Counted from the first letter of the stretch, positions 21,741-36,073 are shown. The stretch is 64,000 nucleotides of DNA from Gammaproteobacteria bacterium HGW-Gammaproteobacteria-13 (GCA_002840155.1 PGZH01000004.1:186001-250000), one strand, 5' to 3'. A program made the numbers and translations. The notes: generated by a model from the sequence alone, not told the origin.

Positions 21741-24011
21741 ATGTTAAATCGAGAGCTCGAAGTCACCCTCAATCTGGCTTTCAAGGAGGCTCGTACCAAG
21801 CGTCATGAATTTATGACGGTTGAGCATTTGTTGCTGGCCCTCCTGGATAACGAGGCCGCCGCCAGCGTATTGCGCGCATGCGGGGCCAATCTGGACAAGC
21901 TACGGCATGATCTGCAGGAGTTTATCGACTCCACCACGCCACTGATCCCTCAACACGATGAAGAGCGCGAGACGCAGCCTACCCTGGGCTTCCAGCGCGT
22001 TCTGCAGCGTGCGGTGTTCCACGTGCAGAGTTCCGGCAAGCGTGAAGTGACCGGTGCCAACGTACTGGTGGCGATTTTCAGCGAGCAGGAAAGCCAAGCG
22101 GTGTTTTTGCTCAAGCAGCAGAGCGTCGCGCGTATCGATGTGGTCAATTTTATTGCCCACGGCATCTCCAAGGTGCCAGGTCATGGCGGTCATTCAGAAA
22201 CCGAACAGGAAATGCAGGACGACGAGGGCGGCGAATCCTCCAGTTCTAGCAACCCACTGGACGCTTATGCCAGCAACCTGAATGAACTGGCTCGCCAGGG
22301 GCGCATCGATCCACTGGTCGGCCGTGAGTCGGAAGTCGAGCGTGTGGCGCAGATTCTCGCGCGTCGGCGTAAGAACAATCCGCTATTGGTCGGTGAGGCC
22401 GGTGTCGGTAAAACTGCCATCGCCGAAGGCCTGGCCAAGCGCATTGTCGATAACCAGGTACCTGATCTACTGGCGGACAGCGTGGTCTACTCGCTGGATC
22501 TCGGTGCACTGCTGGCTGGCACCAAATACCGCGGTGATTTCGAGAAGCGTCTGAAAGCTCTGCTGAATGAACTGCGCAAACGCCCGCACGCCATTCTGTT
22601 TATCGATGAAATCCACACCATCATTGGCGCTGGCGCCGCTTCTGGCGGGGTCATGGATGCCTCCAACCTGCTCAAACCCATGCTCTCCTCAGGTGAGATT
22701 CGCTGCATCGGTTCGACGACCTTCCAGGAGTTCCGCGGCATTTTCGAGAAAGACCGCGCTTTGGCGCGACGCTTCCAGAAAGTCGATGTAGTCGAGCCTT
22801 CGGTGGAGGACACCATCGGCATTCTGCGTGGCCTGAAAGGCCGCTTCGAGCAGCATCACAGCATCGAATACAGTGATGAAGCCCTGCGCGCAGCGGCGGA
22901 GCTGGCTTCGCGCTATATCAATGACAGGCATATGCCAGACAAGGCGATTGATGTAATCGATGAGGCAGGGGCCTATCAACGCTTGCAGCCTCTGGAGAAA
23001 CGCCTGACCCGTATCGACGTGGCGCAGGTCGAAGACATCGTGGCGAAAATCGCCCGTATTCCGCCAAAACACGTCAGCAGCTCGGACAAAGAACTGCTGC
23101 GCAACCTTGAGCGCGACCTGAAGCTAACCGTGTTTGGCCAGGACGCTGCAATTGACTCGCTATCGACCGCGATCAAGCTGTCGCGTGCTGGACTCAAGGC
23201 GCCTGACAAGCCGGTCGGCTCTTTCCTTTTCGCTGGCCCTACCGGGGTTGGTAAAACTGAAGCCGCTCGCCAGCTGGCTAAGGCCTTGGGTGTTGAGCTG
23301 ATTCGCTTCGACATGTCTGAGTATATGGAGCGTCACACCGTGTCGCGTCTGATCGGTGCGCCGCCGGGCTATGTTGGCTTTGATCAAGGTGGCTTGCTAA
23401 CGGAGGCGATCACCAAAACGCCGCACTGCGTACTGCTGCTCGATGAGATAGAAAAGGCCCACCCGGAAGTCTTTAACCTGCTCCTGCAGGTCATGGACCA
23501 TGGCACCCTGACCGACAACAACGGCCGCAAGGCGGACTTCCGCAACGTGATCGTGATCATGACCACCAACGCTGGTGCTGAAACCGCAGCGCGGGCATCC
23601 ATTGGTTTCACCCATCAGGACCACTCGTCTGATGCAATGGAAGTGATCAAAAAGAGCTTTACCCCGGAGTTCCGCAACCGCCTGGATACCATTATCCAGT
23701 TCGGTCGCTTGAGTCACGAAGTGATCAAAAGCATCGTCGACAAGTTCCTTACCGAACTGCAGGCGCAGCTGGAGGACAAGCGCGTTACGCTGGAAGTCAG
23801 CGATGCCGCACGTAGCTGGTTGGCCGAGAGCGGTTACGACGTGCAGATGGGTGCTCGACCGATGGCGCGCCTGATCCAGGACAAGATCAAGCGTCCGCTG
23901 GCAGAGGAGATCCTGTTTGGTGAGCTGGCTGAGCACGGTGGTGTGGTGCATATCGATATTGAAGGTGGTGAGTTGACCTTCGATTTCGAAACCACGGCGG
24001 AAATGGCCTAG
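21741..24011 (+). CDS. clpA: ATP-dependent Clp protease ATP-binding subunit ClpA
   Basis: A 756-aa AAA+ unfoldase. The N-terminal Clp-N repeat (residues ~1-145) binds ClpS. The first ATPase domain has Walker A GEAGVGKT near residue 217 and the second has GPTGVGKT near 499; Walker B boxes are LFIDEIHT and [11 protein letters not shown]. The acidic/serine linker [16 protein letters not shown] near residue 155-170 is typical. It works with ClpP, which is not in this window. Confidence 0.97.
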   Translation: MLNRELEVTLNLAFKEARTKRHEFMTVEHLLLALLDNEAAASVLRACGANLDKLRHDLQEFIDSTTPLIPQHDEERETQPTLGFQRVLQRAVFHVQSSGKREVTGANVLVAIFSEQESQAVFLLKQQSVARIDVVNFIAHGISKVPGHGGHSETEQEMQDDEGGESSSSSNPLDAYASNLNELARQGRIDPLVGRESEVERVAQILARRRKNNPLLVGEAGVGKTAIAEGLAKRIVDNQVPDLLADSVVYSLDLGALLAGTKYRGDFEKRLKALLNELRKRPHAILFIDEIHTIIGAGAASGGVMDASNLLKPMLSSGEIRCIGSTTFQEFRGIFEKDRALARRFQKVDVVEPSVEDTIGILRGLKGRFEQHHSIEYSDEALRAAAELASRYINDRHMPDKAIDVIDEAGAYQRLQPLEKRLTRIDVAQVEDIVAKIARIPPKHVSSSDKELLRNLERDLKLTVFGQDAAIDSLSTAIKLSRAGLKAPDKPVGSFLFAGPTGVGKTEAARQLAKALGVELIRFDMSEYMERHTVSRLIGAPPGYVGFDQGGLLTEAITKTPHCVLLLDEIEKAHPEVFNLLLQVMDHGTLTDNNGRKADFRNVIVIMTTNAGAETAARASIGFTHQDHSSDAMEVIKKSFTPEFRNRLDTIIQFGRLSHEVIKSIVDKFLTELQAQLEDKRVTLEVSDAARSWLAESGYDVQMGARPMARLIQDKIKRPLAEEILFGELAEHGGVVHIDIEGGELTFDFETTAEMA

Positions 24012-24032
24012 GCGTAGTTTTCTTGCGCGCAC

Positions 24033-24061
24033 AAAAACGCCCGGCATTGCCGGGCGTTTTT
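24033..24061. terminator. clpA terminator (bidirectional form)
   Basis: Stem AACGCCCGGC / GCCGGGCGTT with flanking A and T runs, between clpA and infA stops, which converge. Confidence 0.9.
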
Positions 24062-24111
24062 ACTGGAGCTTGGTGTAACAGATGCCGGAAAACTGAGTTT
24101 TCGCAGGCCTG

Positions 24112-24330
24112 TTAACGGGCGCGGTAAGTAATGCGGCCTTTGCTCAAGTCATAAGGCGTAAGTTCAACGCGAACTTTGTCGCCAGTCAGAATGCGGATGT
24201 AATTTTTGCGCATCTTTCCGGAGATGTGCGCAGTAACGACGTGCCCATTTTCCAACTCCACACGGAACATGGTGTTGGGCAGGGTGTCGACGACAGTGCC
24301 TTCCATTTCGAAGCTGTCTTCTTTCGACAT
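24112..24330 (-). CDS. infA: translation initiation factor IF-1
   Basis: A 72-aa S1/OB-fold protein, [20 protein letters not shown] onward, ending GRITYRAR. The start at MSKED gives the universal length; an upstream 18-codon extension is not supported. IF-1 binds the A site of the 30S subunit during initiation. It lies beside clpA as in other gamma-proteobacteria. Confidence 0.98.
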
Positions 24331-24430
24331 GCAGTAAAGCCCTCGGTATCCAATGAATGGCCCGGTGCAACTGGCGCCAGGCAAAAGCGGCGTGCATTGT
24401 GCCCGAAATTTGGGGTTTGCGCCAAGGGCT

Positions 24431-25138
24431 TCAGTTAAGACTGACCCAGCGTTGATTGACGAACAGCTCGATTGGCCGGTACTGGGTCTTGTAATTCATC
24501 TTGCGGCAGTTCTTGATCCAGTAACCCAGATAGACCGCATGCAGCCCCAGACGCGCCGCTTCGGCAATTTGCCAGAGGATGGCAAAGCGCCCGAGGCTGC
24601 GCCGTTCCTCGCTCGGCTCATAAAAAGTGTAAACCGCTGATAGCCCATTGGGCAGCGCATCGGTTACGGCAATTGCCAGCAGGCGGTTGTCCTGGCGGAA
24701 CTCATAGAAGCGCGAGAAAGCCAGATCACGCACCAAAAAGGTTGAAAATTGTTCGCGGTTGGGCGGGTACATATCGCCATCGGCGTGCCGCTGCTCAATG
24801 TAGCGCACGTACAGCGCGTAATATTCTTCGGTAAAAGCTGGGCGCACCAGGCGCACCTGAACGTCCTGATTACGCTTAAAGATACGCCGTTGCTGACGAT
24901 TCGGGCTGAACTGCGCGGCAGGGATGCGCGCCGGGACGCAAGCGGTGCAGCGTTGGCAGTGCGGGCGATAGAGGTGGTCGCCGCTGCGACGAAAGCCCAT
25001 TTCCGAAAGCTCAGCATAAACATCCGCATCCATGGGCTGACTGGGGTCGAGGAACAGGGTGGTGGCCTGCTCGTCGGGCAGATAGCTGCAAGGGTGCGGT
25101 TGAGTGGCGTAAAACTTCAGGCGGGCCAGCTCAGTCAT
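24431..25138 (-). CDS. bpt: aspartate/glutamate leucyltransferase (arginyl-transferase homologue)
   Basis: A 235-aa enzyme that transfers Leu from Leu-tRNA to proteins with N-terminal Asp or Glu, making ClpS/ClpA degrons. Family motifs are the N-terminal [11 protein letters not shown] cysteine region, the [13 protein letters not shown] motif, and C-terminal [20 protein letters not shown]. It is coupled functionally and positionally with aat, 55 bases upstream. Older annotations call it ate. Confidence 0.94.
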
Positions 25139-25193
25139 GATCGACTCTCAGGGTCGGGCTTGAATCAAGTGTAAGCCAGGCTGGCAAACTCGC

Positions 25194-25874
25194 CTAGGCG
25201 ACCCAGTCGGCCAGGCTGGATTGATCAAGATGAGCACTCAGGTAGCCGGCGAACTCGCTTCGGGAAATCGTCTGCGCACCGAGACTGAGCAGGTGTTCGG
25301 TTGGCATCTGGCAGTCGATCAGCACAAAGCCCCAGTTTTTCAAGTGTTCAACCAGCGTGACAAAACCCACCTTGGATGCATTGTCCGCGCGGCTAAACAT
25401 CGACTCACCAAAGAACAGCTGACCCATGGCCAGGCCATAAAGCCCGCCAATCAGCTCGTTATCGCGCCAGACTTCTACCGAATGAGCGATACCGCGCCTG
25501 TGCAGCTCCAAGTAAGCATCCTGCATGGGGCTGGTGATCCAGGTTTCTGCTGCATAACTGCGCGGCGCGGCGCAGGCGCGGATCACGTCAGCGAAAGCCT
25601 GATCGAAGGTCACCCGATAACGGCCCTGGCGCAGTACTTTGCCAAGGCTACGCGAGACGTGCAGCTGGTCAGGCAGCAGTACGGTGCGCGGGTCCGGCGA
25701 CCACCAGAGAATCGGCTGGCCATCCTGAAACCAGGGGAAGCAGCCGTGCCGATAAGCCTGGATCAAACGCTCGGGGCGCAGGTCGCCACCAGCGGCCAGC
25801 AAACCATTGGGCTCGCGCAGGGCTTTATTTAGGGGCGGAAAATCCAGTGAGTCGCGTTGCAGCCACGTCAGCAT
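25194..25874 (-). CDS. aat: leucyl/phenylalanyl-tRNA--protein transferase
   Basis: A 226-aa N-end-rule enzyme that adds Leu or Phe to N-terminal Lys or Arg. Characteristic segments are [38 protein letters not shown] and [20 protein letters not shown], with [11 protein letters not shown] closing the active site. It is the first gene of the aat-bpt-infA run on the minus strand. Confidence 0.97.
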   Translation of the reverse strand: MLTWLQRDSLDFPPLNKALREPNGLLAAGGDLRPERLIQAYRHGCFPWFQDGQPILWWSPDPRTVLLPDQLHVSRSLGKVLRQGRYRVTFDQAFADVIRACAAPRSYAAETWITSPMQDAYLELHRRGIAHSVEVWRDNELIGGLYGLAMGQLFFGESMFSRADNASKVGFVTLVEHLKNWGFVLIDCQMPTEHLLSLGAQTISRSEFAGYLSAHLDQSSLADWVA

Positions 25875-25934
25875 GTGCAGGGCCGGGGTTGGACGGAGGA
25901 GGGCAGGGCGGACTGTGCGTCCGCCCTGGATGGA

Positions 25935-26894
<960 letters not shown>

Positions 26895-27115
26895 TCATAA
26901 GCCTTTGTCACAAAAGAGAATGCATGCTCCAATTGAGCCGCACGGAAGATGTTGGCGGATATGCTACACCGAAGCAGGCAAGGAGCGGGAGTCAACCGCC
27001 GTAGCTGTTTATGCATACAGCTCGGTCTGGTATCGTGTGGTTAAACCCGTACAATCGCTGCATATTTTGCCGTTAACCAATTATTCGGCGCCTCTGGCGC
27101 AGGAACAGATGCGTT

Positions 27116-29518
27116 TTGAAGAAATCTAGCCCAACCTTACAAGCCCCTCTCTGGCGCCAGCAGCTGCCTTATCGACTCAAAGAAGGCGCGCTGATTGGCC
27201 TGGGCGCACTTTGCCTTTATCTGTGGATGGCCTTGCTGACCTACGATGCGGCCGATCCGGGCTGGACCCACACCAGCAATGTTGAGCAGGTACAGAACGC
27301 CGCCGGCCGCGCCGGTGCTTGGTTTGCCGACATTCTGTTTATGGCGCTGGGCTATTTCGCCTATCTATTCCCGCTGCTGCTGGCGGTTAAAACCCTGCAG
27401 GTATTCCGCGCCCGCCACCAGCCTTGGCAGTGGAGTGGCTGGCTGTTCTCCTGGCGGCTGATTGGTCTGGTCTTTCTGGTGTTGTCCGGTGCCGCGCTGG
27501 CCTATATCCATTTTCACGCCAGCTCAAGCATGCCGGCCTCTGCCGGCGGTGCGTTGGGTGAAAGCCTCGGCCAATTGGCGATCAATGCGCTTAATGTGCA
27601 GGGCAGTACGCTGCTGCTGATTGCATTGTTCTTGTTCGGTTTGACGGTGTTTACCGACCTGTCCTGGTTCAAGGTGATGGACCTGACCGGCAAGATCACC
27701 CTCGATTTGATAGAGCTGATTCAGAGCCTGGCCAACCGCTGGTGGAGTGCGCGGGTTGAGCGCAAGCAGCTGGTGGCGCAGTTGCGTGAGGTAGATGAGC
27801 GCGTCAGTGAAGTCTCCGCGCCGATCGTGCTGGATCGCCGCGAACAGGCCAAAGTCAAAGAGCGCCTGATTGAGCGTGAAGAGTCGCTGAATAAACACAT
27901 GAGCGAGCGGGTTAACCGCCCCGCGCCTGTTATCACGCCGCAGGCTGCGCCGAAAGCGCCGGAGCCGAGCAAGCGGGTGCTGAAAGAGAAACAGGTCAAC
28001 CTGTTTGAAGACAGCGCTCTGGCCGGCAGCTTGCCGCCGATTTCGATCCTCGATGTGGCAGAGAAAGTTCAGAAGAAATACTCGCCCGAATACCTGGAAG
28101 CCATGTCGCGCCTCCTTGAGATCAAACTCAAGGAGTTTGGCGTCGAGGTTATCGTCGAGTCGGTCCATCCAGGCCCGGTGATCACCCGCTTCGAGATCCA
28201 GCCCGCAGCTGGGGTCAAGGTCAGCCGCATTTCCGGCCTGGCCAAAGACCTGGCGCGCTCGATGGCGATCATCAGTGTGCGGGTTGTGGAAGTAATTCCA
28301 GGCAAGACCACGGTCGGCATCGAAATCCCCAACGAAGACCGGCAGATCGTGCGCTTCTCCGAAGTGCTGTCGTCGCCTGAGTATGACGAAGCCAAATCGC
28401 CCGTTACCTTGGCCCTGGGCCATGACATTGGCGGCAAGCCAGTGATCACCGACCTGGCGAAGATGCCCCACCTGCTGGTGGCCGGTACCACCGGCTCCGG
28501 TAAGTCGGTCGGGGTTAACGCCATGATCCTGTCGATTCTGTTCAAGTCCACGCCGGAAGAGGCGCGCTTGATCATGATCGACCCGAAAATGCTCGAACTG
28601 TCGATTTACGAGGGCATTCCGCACCTGCTGTGCCCGGTCGTGACCGATATGAAGGAAGCCGCCAACGCCCTGCGCTGGTCGGTGGCCGAGATGGAGCGTC
28701 GCTACAAGCTGATGTCGAAGATGGGCGTGCGCAACCTGGCCGGCTTCAACCGCAAGGTCAAAGACGCCGAAGAGGCGGGCGAACCACTGAGCGATCCGCT
28801 GTACAAGCGCGAAAGCATGCACGACGAAGCGCCGCTGCTGAAAACCCTGCCAACCATCGTGGTGGTGGTCGACGAGTTCGCCGACATGATGATGATCGTC
28901 GGCAAGAAGGTCGAAGAGCTGATTGCACGTATCGCGCAGAAAGCCCGTGCGGCGGGGATTCACCTGATTCTCGCGACTCAGCGTCCTTCGGTGGATGTGA
29001 TCACCGGCCTGATCAAGGCCAACATCCCTACCCGTATGGCGTTTCAGGTATCGAGCAAGATCGACTCACGCACCATCCTCGATCAGGGCGGCGCCGAACA
29101 GCTGCTAGGCCACGGTGACATGCTCTATATGCCGCCGGGCACAGGTTTACCGATTCGCGTACACGGCGCCTTTGTTTCCGATGAGGAAGTACACCGCGTG
29201 GTCGAGGCTTGGAAGCAGCGCGGCACACCTGACTATATCGATGACATCCTGGCCGGCGCTGAAGAGTCCGGTAGCGGTTTCGAGGGTGGCAGCGGCGAAG
29301 GCAGTGAAGGCAGCGAGTCCGACCCGCTTTATGACGAGGCGGTCAATTTCGTCCTAGAAAGCCGCCGCGCCTCTATTTCTGCAGTGCAGCGTAAGCTGAA
29401 AATCGGCTACAACCGTGCCGCGCGGATGATTGAGGCCATGGAAATGGCCGGCGTCGTCACCTCAATGAACACCAATGGCTCTCGCGAGGTCATAGCACCA
29501 AGCCCTGTTCGCGATTAA
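27116..29518 (+). CDS. ftsK: DNA translocase FtsK
   Basis: An 800-aa septal DNA pump that couples chromosome segregation to division and activates XerCD at dif. The N-terminal domain has four membrane helices (residues ~25-190), a short linker, the RecA-like motor with Walker A GTTGSGKS near residue 458-466 and Walker [12 protein letters not shown], and a C-terminal winged-helix gamma domain (residues ~735-800) that reads KOPS. The start is a TTG; an ATG seven bases upstream opens only a six-codon frame. AGGA at 27101-27104 serves either. Its likely target dif lies at 46.8 kb in this same window. Confidence 0.95.
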   Translation: MKKSSPTLQAPLWRQQLPYRLKEGALIGLGALCLYLWMALLTYDAADPGWTHTSNVEQVQNAAGRAGAWFADILFMALGYFAYLFPLLLAVKTLQVFRARHQPWQWSGWLFSWRLIGLVFLVLSGAALAYIHFHASSSMPASAGGALGESLGQLAINALNVQGSTLLLIALFLFGLTVFTDLSWFKVMDLTGKITLDLIELIQSLANRWWSARVERKQLVAQLREVDERVSEVSAPIVLDRREQAKVKERLIEREESLNKHMSERVNRPAPVITPQAAPKAPEPSKRVLKEKQVNLFEDSALAGSLPPISILDVAEKVQKKYSPEYLEAMSRLLEIKLKEFGVEVIVESVHPGPVITRFEIQPAAGVKVSRISGLAKDLARSMAIISVRVVEVIPGKTTVGIEIPNEDRQIVRFSEVLSSPEYDEAKSPVTLALGHDIGGKPVITDLAKMPHLLVAGTTGSGKSVGVNAMILSILFKSTPEEARLIMIDPKMLELSIYEGIPHLLCPVVTDMKEAANALRWSVAEMERRYKLMSKMGVRNLAGFNRKVKDAEEAGEPLSDPLYKRESMHDEAPLLKTLPTIVVVVDEFADMMMIVGKKVEELIARIAQKARAAGIHLILATQRPSVDVITGLIKANIPTRMAFQVSSKIDSRTILDQGGAEQLLGHGDMLYMPPGTGLPIRVHGAFVSDEEVHRVVEAWKQRGTPDYIDDILAGAEESGSGFEGGSGEGSEGSESDPLYDEAVNFVLESRRASISAVQRKLKIGYNRAARMIEAMEMAGVVTSMNTNGSREVIAPSPVRD

Positions 29519-29544
29519 CGCCTAGCCCGATCTTAAGGAGTCCC

Positions 29545-30171
29545 ATGCGCCTGATTCGCATGTTGTTGCTGACCGTACTGAGTTTTACCAGCGTTGCCGC
29601 CGTGGCCGACGATGAAGTTGCCGTGCAACGTCTGACCGAGCTGCTCAACCAGGCGCAGACCATCAACGCGCGCTTTTCCCAGCTGACCCTGGACGGCAGC
29701 GGCACCCAGCTGCAGGAAACCGCCGGCCAGCTCGCGCTAAAACGCCCGGGATTGTTCCGCTGGCACACCGATGCGCCGATGGAGCAGCTGCTGGTCTCCA
29801 ATGGTGAAAAGGTCTGGCTGTATGACCCGGACCTGCAACAGGTGACCATTCAGAACCTCGATCAGCGCCTGACCCACACTCCGGCGCTGTTGCTGTCCGG
29901 TGATGTGTCGAAGATTCGTGAGAACTTCGACATCAGCCACAACGAAGGTGGCAATGTGGTCGATTTCATTCTCAAACCAAAATCCAAGGACACCCTGTTC
30001 GACAGCCTGCGTCTGTCGTTCCGCAACAAGGTGCTCAACGATATGCAGCTGATCGACAGCATCGGCCAGCGCACCAACATTCTTTTCCTCAACGTGAAAA
30101 TGAATGAGCCGCAGGACGATGCACAGTTCACCTTCGAGATTCCGGCCGGCGCGGACGTGATTCAAGAGTAA
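29545..30171 (+). CDS. lolA: outer-membrane lipoprotein carrier protein LolA
   Basis: A 208-aa periplasmic chaperone that ferries lipoproteins from LolCDE to the outer membrane. Signal peptide residues 1-22. The LolA fold shows in [20 protein letters not shown] and [16 protein letters not shown]. Start at ATG after TAAGGAGTCCC. It follows ftsK by 26 bases, the usual ftsK-lolA-rarA order. Confidence 0.96.
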   Translation: MRLIRMLLLTVLSFTSVAAVADDEVAVQRLTELLNQAQTINARFSQLTLDGSGTQLQETAGQLALKRPGLFRWHTDAPMEQLLVSNGEKVWLYDPDLQQVTIQNLDQRLTHTPALLLSGDVSKIRENFDISHNEGGNVVDFILKPKSKDTLFDSLRLSFRNKVLNDMQLIDSIGQRTNILFLNVKMNEPQDDAQFTFEIPAGADVIQE

Positions 30172-30205
30172 AAGGTTCAAGAAAGAGAGGCGGTAAACCG
30201 CAGTC

Positions 30206-31531
30206 ATGGATCTGTTTCGCAAGGCTCCCGTTGCTCAACCCTTGGCTGCCCGTTTGCGTGCAGCCAGCCTGGATGAGTACGTCGGCCAGGAGCACTTGCT
30301 GGCCCGTGGCAAACCCTTGCGTGAAGCGCTGGAGCAGGGCGCGCTGCACTCGATGATCTTCTGGGGCCCGCCGGGCGTTGGCAAGACCACCCTGGCGCGG
30401 CTATTAGCGCAGGTTTCTGATGCGCATTTCGAGACGATTTCGGCGGTGCTCTCCGGGGTCAAGGAGATTCGCCAGGCCGTGGAAGTGGCGCAGCAACATG
30501 CCGCGCAATATGGCCGGCAGACCATCCTGTTTGTTGATGAAGTGCACCGCTTCAACAAATCGCAGCAGGATGCTTTTCTGCCCTATGTGGAAGACGGCAC
30601 GCTGATCTTTATCGGCGCCACCACGGAAAATCCTTCTTTCGAGCTGAACAACGCCTTGCTCTCACGGGCTCGCGTGTATGTGCTGAAAAGCCTGGATGAA
30701 AGCGCGCTGCGCAAATTGGTTGATCGTGCATTAAGCGACCCGAAAGGCCTGGGCGAGCGCCAGCTGAGCCTGCCGGAAGAAAGTTTCAAGATCCTCCAGG
30801 CCGCCGCCGATGGCGATGGTCGGCGTTTGCTCAACTTTCTGGAAAACGCCGCCGACCTGGCCGAAGACGGCAGCGAGATCGGCAGCGAACTGCTGCTCAA
30901 TCTGCTTGGCGATACCCGTCGGCGCTTCGATAAAGGCGGCGAAGCCTTTTACGACCAGATATCTGCGCTGCACAAGTCCGTACGCGGCTCCAGCCCGGAC
31001 GGCGCGCTGTACTGGTTCGCGCGCATGCTCGATGGTGGCTGTGATCCGCTGTATATCGCCCGGCGCGTAGTGCGTATGGCCAGCGAAGACATCGGCAATG
31101 CTGATCCGCGCGCCTTAACCCTCTGTCTGAATGCCTGGGATGTGCAGGAACGCCTGGGCAGTCCCGAGGGCGAGCTGGCAGTGGCGCAGGCGATTGTCTA
31201 CCTGGCTTGTGCGCCAAAAAGCAATGCGGTCTACAACGCCTTCAAGGCCGCCATGCGTGATGCCGCCGAGCATGGTTCGCAGGAAGTCCCGCTGCACCTG
31301 CGCAATGCGCCGACCAAGCTTATGAAAGAGTTGGGCTATGGCGATGAATATCGCTACGCCCACGATGAGCCAGATGCCTATGCGGCAGGGGAAGATTACT
31401 TTCCGGACACCTTCGAGCCACGCGAGTACTACCAGCCAGTGCCGCGCGGCCTGGAGCTGAAAATTCGCGACAAGCTGCAGCACTTGAAAAGCCAGGACCG
31501 CAACAGCCCTCGGCAACGGAGAAAACCATGA
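30206..31531 (+). CDS. rarA: replication-associated recombination protein RarA (MgsA)
   Basis: A 441-aa AAA+ ATPase related to clamp-loader subunits and RuvB, acting at stalled replication forks. Walker [10 protein letters not shown] near residue 54-62, Walker [13 protein letters not shown], sensor [12 protein letters not shown], then the MgsA C-terminal tetramerisation domain ([18 protein letters not shown] onward). It overlaps crcB by four bases. Confidence 0.96.
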   Translation: MDLFRKAPVAQPLAARLRAASLDEYVGQEHLLARGKPLREALEQGALHSMIFWGPPGVGKTTLARLLAQVSDAHFETISAVLSGVKEIRQAVEVAQQHAAQYGRQTILFVDEVHRFNKSQQDAFLPYVEDGTLIFIGATTENPSFELNNALLSRARVYVLKSLDESALRKLVDRALSDPKGLGERQLSLPEESFKILQAAADGDGRRLLNFLENAADLAEDGSEIGSELLLNLLGDTRRRFDKGGEAFYDQISALHKSVRGSSPDGALYWFARMLDGGCDPLYIARRVVRMASEDIGNADPRALTLCLNAWDVQERLGSPEGELAVAQAIVYLACAPKSNAVYNAFKAAMRDAAEHGSQEVPLHLRNAPTKLMKELGYGDEYRYAHDEPDAYAAGEDYFPDTFEPREYYQPVPRGLELKIRDKLQHLKSQDRNSPRQRRKP

Positions 31532-31908
31532 TTCGCGTGGCCTTGGCCGTAGCCCTCGGTGGTGCTGTAGGCTCTGTGTTGCGCTTTCTTACCGCCAGCT
31601 GGGTGGTGGCGCAGTGGCCTCGGCATTTCTACCTGGGTACCTTCACCGTCAATATCCTCGGCTGCCTGCTGATCGGTCTGTTGTCCGGCCTGTTTCTGCT
31701 GCGCAGCGACCTGCCTATTGAATTGCGCAGCGGCCTGATCATCGGCCTGCTCGGCGGCTTCACCACCTTTTCCTCGTTCAGTCTCGAGTTGCTCAAGCTG
31801 TTTGAAAGTGGCCGCCACAATGAGGCGTTTGCCTACCTACTGTGCAGCGTGGTCGGCGGTGTGGCTGCGGTGTGGGGCGGATTTGCCCTGGCGCGCCTCT
31901 ATCAGTAG
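31528..31908 (+). CDS. crcB: fluoride channel CrcB/Fluc
   Basis: A 126-aa membrane protein with four helices. Dual-topology Fluc dimers export fluoride. The signature [11 protein letters not shown] (with the conserved Phe box and Na-site region) and the [13 protein letters not shown] helix are present. It starts within the rarA stop (ATGA). No fluoride riboswitch is visible before it, consistent with an internal operon position. Confidence 0.95.
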   Translation: MIRVALAVALGGAVGSVLRFLTASWVVAQWPRHFYLGTFTVNILGCLLIGLLSGLFLLRSDLPIELRSGLIIGLLGGFTTFSSFSLELLKLFESGRHNEAFAYLLCSVVGGVAAVWGGFALARLYQ

Positions 31909-32013
31909 CCACACGGGCTAACGTGCGGTCTGGCACCCAACCCTGTTAAAGCCTTAAACTGCGCGGCATTGCGCGTCATGGCCAAGGCCATGCAAACCCT
32001 TGTGATGTGTTGA

Positions 32014-33303
<1,290 letters not shown>

Positions 33304-33323
33304 GCCGGCTTCAGTTACCTGCG

Positions 33324-33353
33324 ACGGGGCGGCCAGTGCCGCCCCGTTTTGTT
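33324..33353 (+). terminator. serS terminator
   Basis: Stem ACGGGGCGGC / GCCGCCCCGT with a 4-base loop and TTTTGTTT, between serS and cysG. Confidence 0.9.
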
Positions 33354-33375
33354 TACCCGATCGAGAGCGTGCGTC

Positions 33376-34770
33376 ATGGATTTTCTGCCCCTGTTCCACA
33401 AACTGCAGGATCGCCTGGTACTGGTGGTCGGTGGCGGCGAAGTTGCCGTGCGCAAGGCGCGTTTGCTCAGTGATGCCGGCGCGACGTTGCGGGTGGTGGC
33501 GCCGGAAATTCGTGATGAATTGCGCGAGATGGCCAATGCGCGCAATGGCGAGGTGCTGCTGCGTGATTATCAATCGGCTGATTTGCAGGGCGTGGCGCTG
33601 ATTATTGCCGCCACCGATGACGAACCGCTGAATGCGCAGATATCGGCCGAGGCCCAGGCCTTGGGTATTCCGGTCAATGTGGTGGATGCGCCGAAACTGT
33701 GCAGCGTGATTTTTCCGGCCATTGTCGATCGCTCGCCCTTGATTGTGGCGATTACCAGTGGCGGTGATGCACCGGTGCTGGCACGGCTGATTCGCGCCAA
33801 GATCGAAACCTGGATTCCCGCAACCTATGGTCAGCTAGCCGGTTTGGCCAAGCGTTTTCGTGCTCAGGTCAAAGCGCTCTTTCCCGATGTGCAGCAGCGC
33901 CGGGTGTTCTGGGAGGATGTGCTCCAGGGCCAGGTCGCCGAAAGCGTATTCGCCGGCAAACTGCAGGAAGGTCAGCGTCTGCTGGAAGAGAAGATCGCCG
34001 GGATTGCGCCGCGCACCTTGGGTGAGGTGTATCTGGTTGGCGCTGGACCGGGTGATCCTGATCTGCTGACCTTCCGCGCCTTGCGCCTGATGCAGCAGGC
34101 CGATGTAGTGCTGTATGACCGCTTGGTCGCCCCGGCGATTATCGAGCTGTGCCGCCGCGATGCCGAGCGCATCTATGTCGGTAAGCAGCGCGCCGAGCAT
34201 GCCGTGCCGCAGGAACAGATCAATCAGCGCCTGGTCAGCCTGGCCAAACAAGGCAAACGCGTGCTGCGCCTCAAGGGCGGCGATCCGTTTATCTTCGGTC
34301 GCGGTGGCGAGGAAATTGAAGAGTTGGCCGCCCACGGTATTCCGTTTCAGGTGGTGCCGGGCATCACCGCTGCCTCAGGTTGCGCGGCTTATGCGGGGAT
34401 TCCGCTGACCCACCGCGACCATGCGCAGTCGGTGCGTTTTGTTACCGGTCACCTGAAAGATGGCAGCAGCAATCTGCCCTGGAATGAGCTGACGGCCAGT
34501 AGCCAGACCCTAGTGTTTTATATGGGCCTGGTCGGCTTGCCGATCATCTGTCAGCAGCTGATTGCCCATGGCCGCGCCGCAACAACCCCGGCGGCATTGA
34601 TTCAGCAGGGCACCACGCAGAACCAGCGGGTGTTTACCGGCACCCTGGCCAATCTGGCCGAGCTGGTGGCTGAGCATGAGGTGCATGCGCCGACCCTGGT
34701 AATCGTCGGCGAAGTGGTGCAGCTGCGGGAAAAACTGGCCTGGTTCGAAGGGGCTCAGGCCAACGTCTGA
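33376..34770 (+). CDS. cysG: siroheme synthase (CysG)
   Basis: A 464-aa fused enzyme. The N-terminal third ([16 protein letters not shown] site, CysG-B) oxidises precorrin-2 and inserts iron. The C-terminal two thirds (from [19 protein letters not shown] near residue 218, plus [13 protein letters not shown] and [20 protein letters not shown]) methylate uroporphyrinogen III. Product: siroheme for sulfite and nitrite reductases. The start [10 protein letters not shown] was chosen over a frame nine codons longer. Its 3' end overlaps the converging trpD2-like gene by 16 bases. Confidence 0.96.
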   Translation: MDFLPLFHKLQDRLVLVVGGGEVAVRKARLLSDAGATLRVVAPEIRDELREMANARNGEVLLRDYQSADLQGVALIIAATDDEPLNAQISAEAQALGIPVNVVDAPKLCSVIFPAIVDRSPLIVAITSGGDAPVLARLIRAKIETWIPATYGQLAGLAKRFRAQVKALFPDVQQRRVFWEDVLQGQVAESVFAGKLQEGQRLLEEKIAGIAPRTLGEVYLVGAGPGDPDLLTFRALRLMQQADVVLYDRLVAPAIIELCRRDAERIYVGKQRAEHAVPQEQINQRLVSLAKQGKRVLRLKGGDPFIFGRGGEEIEELAAHGIPFQVVPGITAASGCAAYAGIPLTHRDHAQSVRFVTGHLKDGSSNLPWNELTASSQTLVFYMGLVGLPIICQQLIAHGRAATTPAALIQQGTTQNQRVFTGTLANLAELVAEHEVHAPTLVIVGEVVQLREKLAWFEGAQANV

Positions 34771-35741
34771 TTACGCTCGGCCCACAGCAGCGCGGCACGC
34801 TCCAGGGCCTGTTCGCGCGGCTCACCCAGGGCGCGCAAGGCCAGGGCCATGGTGCTGATAACGGCAAGCTGACCGTAATCATCGGCCACTTCACCACGCC
34901 AGAACGCTGCCAGGTGAGCGGGTTGCAGTGATTCGGGTTTGACGTGGCGCAACGCCGACAGCGCCGGCCATTCTTCATCCCAGTTATCACCATTGGCCGT
35001 GCCATACAGGTGGCTGGTGGCGTCCGGGTTGATCTCGATTTCGCCGCCTTCACCCTTGATCACCACCGCGCTATCGCCGAGCAACTGGCTAGCTTCGCGG
35101 TGCACCGCCTGATAACCCGGATGAAAGATGCTTTGCAGGCCGCAACGCGCGCCCAGCGGATTGAGAATGCGTGCCAGGGAATGAATTGGTGAGCGCAGGC
35201 CAAGGATATTGCGCAGGTCGATCATCCGTTGCAGTTGCGGCATCCAGTCGCCCAGCGGGATAAACGCCAGCTGTTGCTGCGCCAATGCCTGCTCGACACT
35301 GCCCCAGTTGCGACACAGTGGAATGCGCAGGGTTTCGAGCAACTGTTCGCTGTACATGCGCCCGGCCGTGTGTGGGCCGCCGCCATGCAGCAGGATGCGA
35401 GTACCGCTATTCGCCAGGGCTTTGGCGGCCAGCAGGAACCAAGGCAGGTGGCGCTTCTTCCCGGCATAGCTGGGCCAGTCCAGATCTACCTGAATTGCCG
35501 GCGCCTGTAGGCGTGCACGTACAGCTTCGGCAAAGCCGGCCATTTCCTCGGCGCTTTCTTCCTTGTGCCGTAGCAGCATCAGGAATGCGCCCAACTGGCT
35601 TTCTTCGGCCTGACCGTCGAGCAGCATGCCCATGGCCTCACGAGCTTCCTCGCGAGTGAGGTTGCGCGCGCCACGCTTGCCCTTGCCCAGAATGCGTACA
35701 AATTGCGCGAAGGGATGTTCCGGCGGAGTCACAAGGTTCAT
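34755..35741 (-). CDS. ybiB: TrpD2/YbiB-like glycosyl transferase family protein
   Basis: A 328-aa homologue of anthranilate phosphoribosyltransferase (N-terminal helical bundle and a glycine-rich phosphate loop, [17 protein letters not shown]). It belongs to the TrpD2/YbiB branch, whose characterised member binds nucleic acid and lacks TrpD activity. It overlaps the tusE stop by four bases, so it is the last gene of the tusDCBE operon. The conserved linkage hints at a link to tRNA thiolation, but this is inference. Confidence 0.85.
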   Translation of the reverse strand: MNLVTPPEHPFAQFVRILGKGKRGARNLTREEAREAMGMLLDGQAEESQLGAFLMLLRHKEESAEEMAGFAEAVRARLQAPAIQVDLDWPSYAGKKRHLPWFLLAAKALANSGTRILLHGGGPHTAGRMYSEQLLETLRIPLCRNWGSVEQALAQQQLAFIPLGDWMPQLQRMIDLRNILGLRSPIHSLARILNPLGARCGLQSIFHPGYQAVHREASQLLGDSAVVIKGEGGEIEINPDATSHLYGTANGDNWDEEWPALSALRHVKPESLQPAHLAAFWRGEVADDYGQLAVISTMALALRALGEPREQALERAALLWAERNQTLA

Positions 35742-36073
35742 AGGCAATTGGTCGGCTTGGGCAGGCCCGCCAGCTTGGCGGCAAGTTTGGCAGGAGCGCC
35801 ATTGAACAGGCGATTGAGGTTCAGGCTATTGCCTTTCTCGGGGCCGAGTTTGCTGGCAATAAATTTGATCAGCGGGCGATTGGCCGGCGACAGCTGGAAC
35901 TCGTCGTAAAAGCTGCGCACCAGCCAGAGTATTTCCCAGTGATCAGCACTCAGGTGGATGCCCTCACGTTGCGCCAGGGCGTGCGCAGCGGCCTCAGACC
36001 AATCTGCGAGGTCGAGCAGATAGCCGTCCTTATCCAGCGCCAGGCTGCGGCCTTCAACATTCAATGCCGTCAT
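35738..36073 (-). CDS. tusE: sulfurtransferase TusE (DsrC family)
   Basis: A 111-aa protein that takes persulfide sulfur from TusBCD and hands it to MnmA. The C-terminal arm ends PKPTNCL, giving the penultimate active Cys110. The second DsrC cysteine ten residues earlier is absent, as in TusE rather than dissimilatory DsrC. It overlaps tusB and the ybiB-like gene by 4 bases each. Confidence 0.95.
   Translation of the reverse strand: MTALNVEGRSLALDKDGYLLDLADWSEAAAHALAQREGIHLSADHWEILWLVRSFYDEFQLSPANRPLIKFIASKLGPEKGNSLNLNRLFNGAPAKLAAKLAGLPKPTNCL

Noticed and set aside
27524..28963. 479-codon minus-strand frame inside ftsK
   Set aside because: Overlaps a secure gene entirely and shows no domain; third-position GC explains the missing stops.
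31400..31528. Fluoride riboswitch before crcB
   Set aside because: crcB starts inside rarA with a 4-base overlap; no leader exists to hold a riboswitch.
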